Of a DNA stretch of 7,601 nt, positions 5,604 to 7,601 are shown one piece after another. Numbering within the stretch: position 1 is the first letter of the stretch; the number at the start of each line of letters is the position of its first letter. The stretch covers positions 1 through 7,601 of the forward strand of contig CAMDZK010000047.1 in NCBI GenBank assembly GCA_945910665.1, in the 5' to 3' direction. The stretch is from an uncultured Peptostreptococcaceae bacterium. GTDB taxonomy: Bacteria; Bacillota; Clostridia; Tissierellales; Peptoniphilaceae. The position numbers and the translations under genes are program-made. Under the pieces are notes generated by a model. It was not told where the DNA came from. It searched no databases and was given only the letters and a program-made list of their open reading frames with translations.

Positions 5604-6465
5604 ACGTAAGAACAAACAGAATAAAAAATTTCTTTTGAGCGTTGGAACCGCTCTTCTTTTGCTACTCATTATCTTTAGCCGAGGATTTGGCGGCCGCGTT
5701 GGCTTTTTACAAAATGCTTCCATGTTTATCTTGTCGCCTTTTCAAAAAATTGCGACAGCAATCGCTGAACAGACTACTGCCATGGGAAGCGTCTTTACCG
5801 GTGGTGCGGAATTAAAGGAAGAAGTAGACACTTTGCGTGCTGAAAATGAGCAATTAGAGGCAAAAAATCGCGCATTGTTAGAAGTGGTTGCGAAAGAAGA
5901 ATATTTAAAAAAAGAGTATGCACTTTTGCAAAATACCAATTATGACCTGATTCCCGCCATGATTAATGATAAAGAAGCGGGAGGGCTCTTTATTCGATTT
6001 ACTGTCGATAAAGGTACTCGCGATGGAGTAAAAGAAGGCGATTTAGTTGTGTTAGGTACAGAAGGTAAAACCGGAGAAGATGCAGAACAAGCCATCGTTA
6101 CAGGACTTGTCGGAAGGATCGTCAGCGTAGGCACGAATGACGCAAAAGTAACAGGAATTCTTGATGAAACCACGAACTTGTCTTTTAAAGGTGTACGCAC
6201 GCAGAAATTTGGGGTCTTAGATGGCCGCACTGCCGATGGTCTCACTGGTTATTATTTCGATACGGACGCGGATGTGCTCGTTGGCGATAGCATCGTCACC
6301 TCTGGCATGTCACCCTTGTATCCGGAAAATCTCTTTATTGGAACAATTTCCGCCTTTGAAACGAACGAAGCAGACCGTATGAAACATGTGACCGTCACGA
6401 CAGGCGTCGATTTTAGTAAATTATATCGTGTCATGATCTTGCGATTACCGGAGGATGCCCAATGA
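5584..6465 (+). CDS. mreC: MreC, rod shape-determining elongasome protein
   Basis: This 293-residue MreC is of typical length. It has a very basic cytoplasmic start (MRRRRIRRKNKQNKK), one transmembrane helix (about 16-32), a coiled coil (about 75-117, ELKEEVDTLRAENEQLEAKN and onward) and then the two beta-barrels of the MreC domain outside the membrane (about 120-288). Family marks include FTVDKGTRDGVKEGDLVV (139-156), VTGLVGRIVSVG (172-183) and the late SGMSPLYPENLFIGTI (240-255), equivalent to the usual SGxGGxxPxGLxIG. MreC dimers bind MreD and PBP2 and activate wall synthesis. ATG 5584 lies 20 nt inside mreB. The nearest purine-rich site (GGGGA, 5567-5571) is rather far at 12 nt, so coupling is likely. 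An in-frame ATG at 5536 would add 16 residues without family support. Confidence 0.93.
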   Translation: MRRRRIRRKNKQNKKFLLSVGTALLLLLIIFSRGFGGRVGFLQNASMFILSPFQKIATAIAEQTTAMGSVFTGGAELKEEVDTLRAENEQLEAKNRALLEVVAKEEYLKKEYALLQNTNYDLIPAMINDKEAGGLFIRFTVDKGTRDGVKEGDLVVLGTEGKTGEDAEQAIVTGLVGRIVSVGTNDAKVTGILDETTNLSFKGVRTQKFGVLDGRTADGLTGYYFDTDADVLVGDSIVTSGMSPLYPENLFIGTISAFETNEADRMKHVTVTTGVDFSKLYRVMILRLPEDAQ

Positions 6466-6953
6466 ATCACTTTCGATTAGCGGGCCTTTCTCTATTGACG
6501 GTGATTTTACAAGGTTCCTTTTTTACACATTTTCCCATCGGTGGGGCAACCCTTCACCTTGCCATTCCATTTATTGTGAACGTAGGTATTTATGTAGGTC
6601 CATTGCCCGCATCCATTTGCGGAGCAGTCATTGGCCTTATCGAAGACATATCTACGGGAAATGCAATTGGCGTGAGAGGCTTGCTCTATTTTTGGATTGG
6701 CTATTTTGCTGGGATTATGAAAGATCAAGTAAACGATGATGACGCACGACCTGCGGTTCTCATTTCTGTGGGAGCGACCTTTGTCTTTTTTATTCTTTAT
6801 GCATTTATCAGTCGTTTTATGTCGCAAACGGGAGGTTTTCTCCTCTACTTAAAAGGACCGCTTGTCATTGAAGCGCTCCTGAATGGATTGATGGCATGGG
6901 TTTTACACATCGTGTTAAGACGTGTTCTTAGATTGCCGAGGCTATATTCATGA
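6462..6953 (+). CDS. mreD: MreD, rod shape-determining membrane protein
   Basis: The 163-residue polytopic protein has about five membrane helices and the standard MreD length. The first helix (about 5-22) ends in a short loop with HFPIGGATLHLAIPFIVNVGIYVG (23-46). The pattern GAVIGLIEDISTGNAIGVRGLLYFWIGYFAG (59-89) is the best-conserved part of the family; the G-x2-D/E-D-x5-G element is clear. The C-terminus is basic (RRVLRLPRL). MreD sits in the membrane and balances MreC/PBP2 interaction in the elongasome; the family also resembles ECF S components in fold. ATG 6462 overlaps the mreC stop (ATGA), preceded by GGAGG (6450-6454) at 7 nt. Sequence divergence is normal for MreD, and gene order strongly supports the call. 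Confidence 0.93.
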   Translation: MNHFRLAGLSLLTVILQGSFFTHFPIGGATLHLAIPFIVNVGIYVGPLPASICGAVIGLIEDISTGNAIGVRGLLYFWIGYFAGIMKDQVNDDDARPAVLISVGATFVFFILYAFISRFMSQTGGFLLYLKGPLVIEALLNGLMAWVLHIVLRRVLRLPRLYS

Positions 6954-7601
6954 AAATCAATTTCAAAACACCTTCTTTCGAGAAGCGATATATCTTTATT
7001 TTTGTCGTCCTTCTGTTGATGATGGGCGCTCTTTCCATGCGCCTGTTTGATATTACGATCTTACAAGGGGATGAGTATCGCGATTCTTCTGATACAAAGC
7101 GAATTAAAGAAGTGCGAAAAACCGCACCACGTGGAAATATATACGACAGAAATGGCCGTTTACTGGCTGGAACGCGTACGACATTTACTGTGCAACTCAT
7201 CAACGATGAATTACAGCAAATTTCTTTAGAAGAGCGAAATACATACTTTTTACAATTGGTCCGCCAATTGGAAGAAGATGGTGTCAGCTATCAAAATGAA
7301 TATGACATTGAACTGAATGGTTTACGTTTTACAAACAACGCAGATTGGATTACAAAAGAAAAAACGCCCACGGAAATGTACGCAGAAGCGTTGCAAAAAG
7401 AGGGGCGTGTTGCAGAACTTTTGCGCAAAATCAAAACATACCCTGATAAAGAGCACACGCGATTTGCTCCAGTTCAACTCGCCATTAAAGCCCTCGAACA
7501 AAAAGGGATTTTACTTCCAATCAAAACAACCATCGGAGATACCCTTACCTTAGAGTATATCGATGGAAGCCTATACCGTGAAAGTTTAGAAAAATATGGG
7601 C
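6950..7601 (+). CDS. mrdA: Class B penicillin-binding protein, PBP2/MrdA type (N-terminal part, runs off the window)
   Basis: An open frame starts at ATG 6950, overlapping the mreD stop (ATGA), with GAGG (6938-6941) 8 nt upstream. It stays open for 217 codons to the window edge. The product has a short cytoplasmic start (MKINFKTPSFEKRY), one signal-anchor helix (about 14-32), then the class B PBP dimerisation/pedestal domain. The hallmark TAPRGNIYDRNGRLLAGT is at 58-75, preceded by LQGDEYRDSSDTKRIKE. Residues about 80-217 are the variable pedestal region. The transpeptidase domain with SxxK, SxN and KTG lies beyond the window and cannot be checked. Such proteins cross-link lateral peptidoglycan with a SEDS partner (RodA) and are stimulated by MreC. 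Placement after mreCD points to the elongation-specific PBP2 rather than the septal type. Confidence 0.92.
   Translation, partial: MKINFKTPSFEKRYIFIFVVLLLMMGALSMRLFDITILQGDEYRDSSDTKRIKEVRKTAPRGNIYDRNGRLLAGTRTTFTVQLINDELQQISLEERNTYFLQLVRQLEEDGVSYQNEYDIELNGLRFTNNADWITKEKTPTEMYAEALQKEGRVAELLRKIKTYPDKEHTRFAPVQLAIKALEQKGILLPIKTTIGDTLTLEYIDGSLYRESLEKYG

Noticed and set aside
7047..7553. Short plus-strand frames inside the pbp2 region (7047-7229 and 7317-7553)
   Set aside because: They are out of frame with the clear PBP2 frame that runs from 6950 to the window end with the PRGNIYDRNG motif.

Overview
The window looks like a contiguous chromosomal stretch of an anaerobic, low-to-moderate GC Firmicute, probably in the Clostridia/Tissierellia sphere. 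This is inferred from the Firmicute gene order rnf(C-D-)G-E-A-B, the long ferredoxin-rich RnfB, the NusG-domain-II/Gx-transporter gene pair, the strong AGGAGG ribosome binding sites, and the maf-radC-mreBCD-pbp2 cell-shape cluster. A genus cannot be named from the sequence alone. All genes lie on the + strand and are tightly packed. There is no non-coding stretch over 300 bases, and I see no RNA gene, mobile element or CRISPR array.

Region 1 (1-2325) is the 3' part of an rnf operon: the end of rnfG, then complete rnfE, rnfA and rnfB, closed by a strong rho-independent terminator. The encoded complex would couple ferredoxin oxidation and NAD+ reduction to ion export across the membrane. Each rnfG/E/A stop codon is embedded in the Shine-Dalgarno sequence of the next gene (TAGGAGG), so the three junctions are near copies of each other.

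Region 2 (about 2326-7601) begins with an 85-nt gap holding a plausible extended -10 promoter. It then runs without a real gap through a small membrane-anchored NusG-domain-II protein, a Gx-transporter/'heptaprenyl diphosphate synthase component I' family membrane protein, Maf nucleotide pyrophosphatase, RadC, an MreB-family protein, MreC, MreD, and the N-terminal part of a class B penicillin-binding protein (PBP2/MrdA type). Neighbouring genes overlap or nearly touch (TAATG, TGATG, a 29-nt overlap, a 20-nt overlap, and two ATGA overlaps), consistent with one polycistronic unit. The last four genes are the elongasome core: the MreB scaffold, the MreC/MreD connectors and the transpeptidase.

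Two observations deserve a second look. The MreB-family protein keeps the fold and the phosphate-1 motif but has lost the phosphate-2 motif (DIGGGTT in E. coli, CLGAGLV here), the Glu before Pro that aligns with actin Gln137 (here Gln), and part of the adenosine motif. It may be a pseudo-ATPase MreB. RnfB keeps one complete 2[4Fe-4S] ferredoxin domain, but its C-terminal ferredoxin domain has lost exactly the four cysteines expected to hold one of its two clusters while keeping the four of the other. I see no entirely new system; the rest is recognisable housekeeping.
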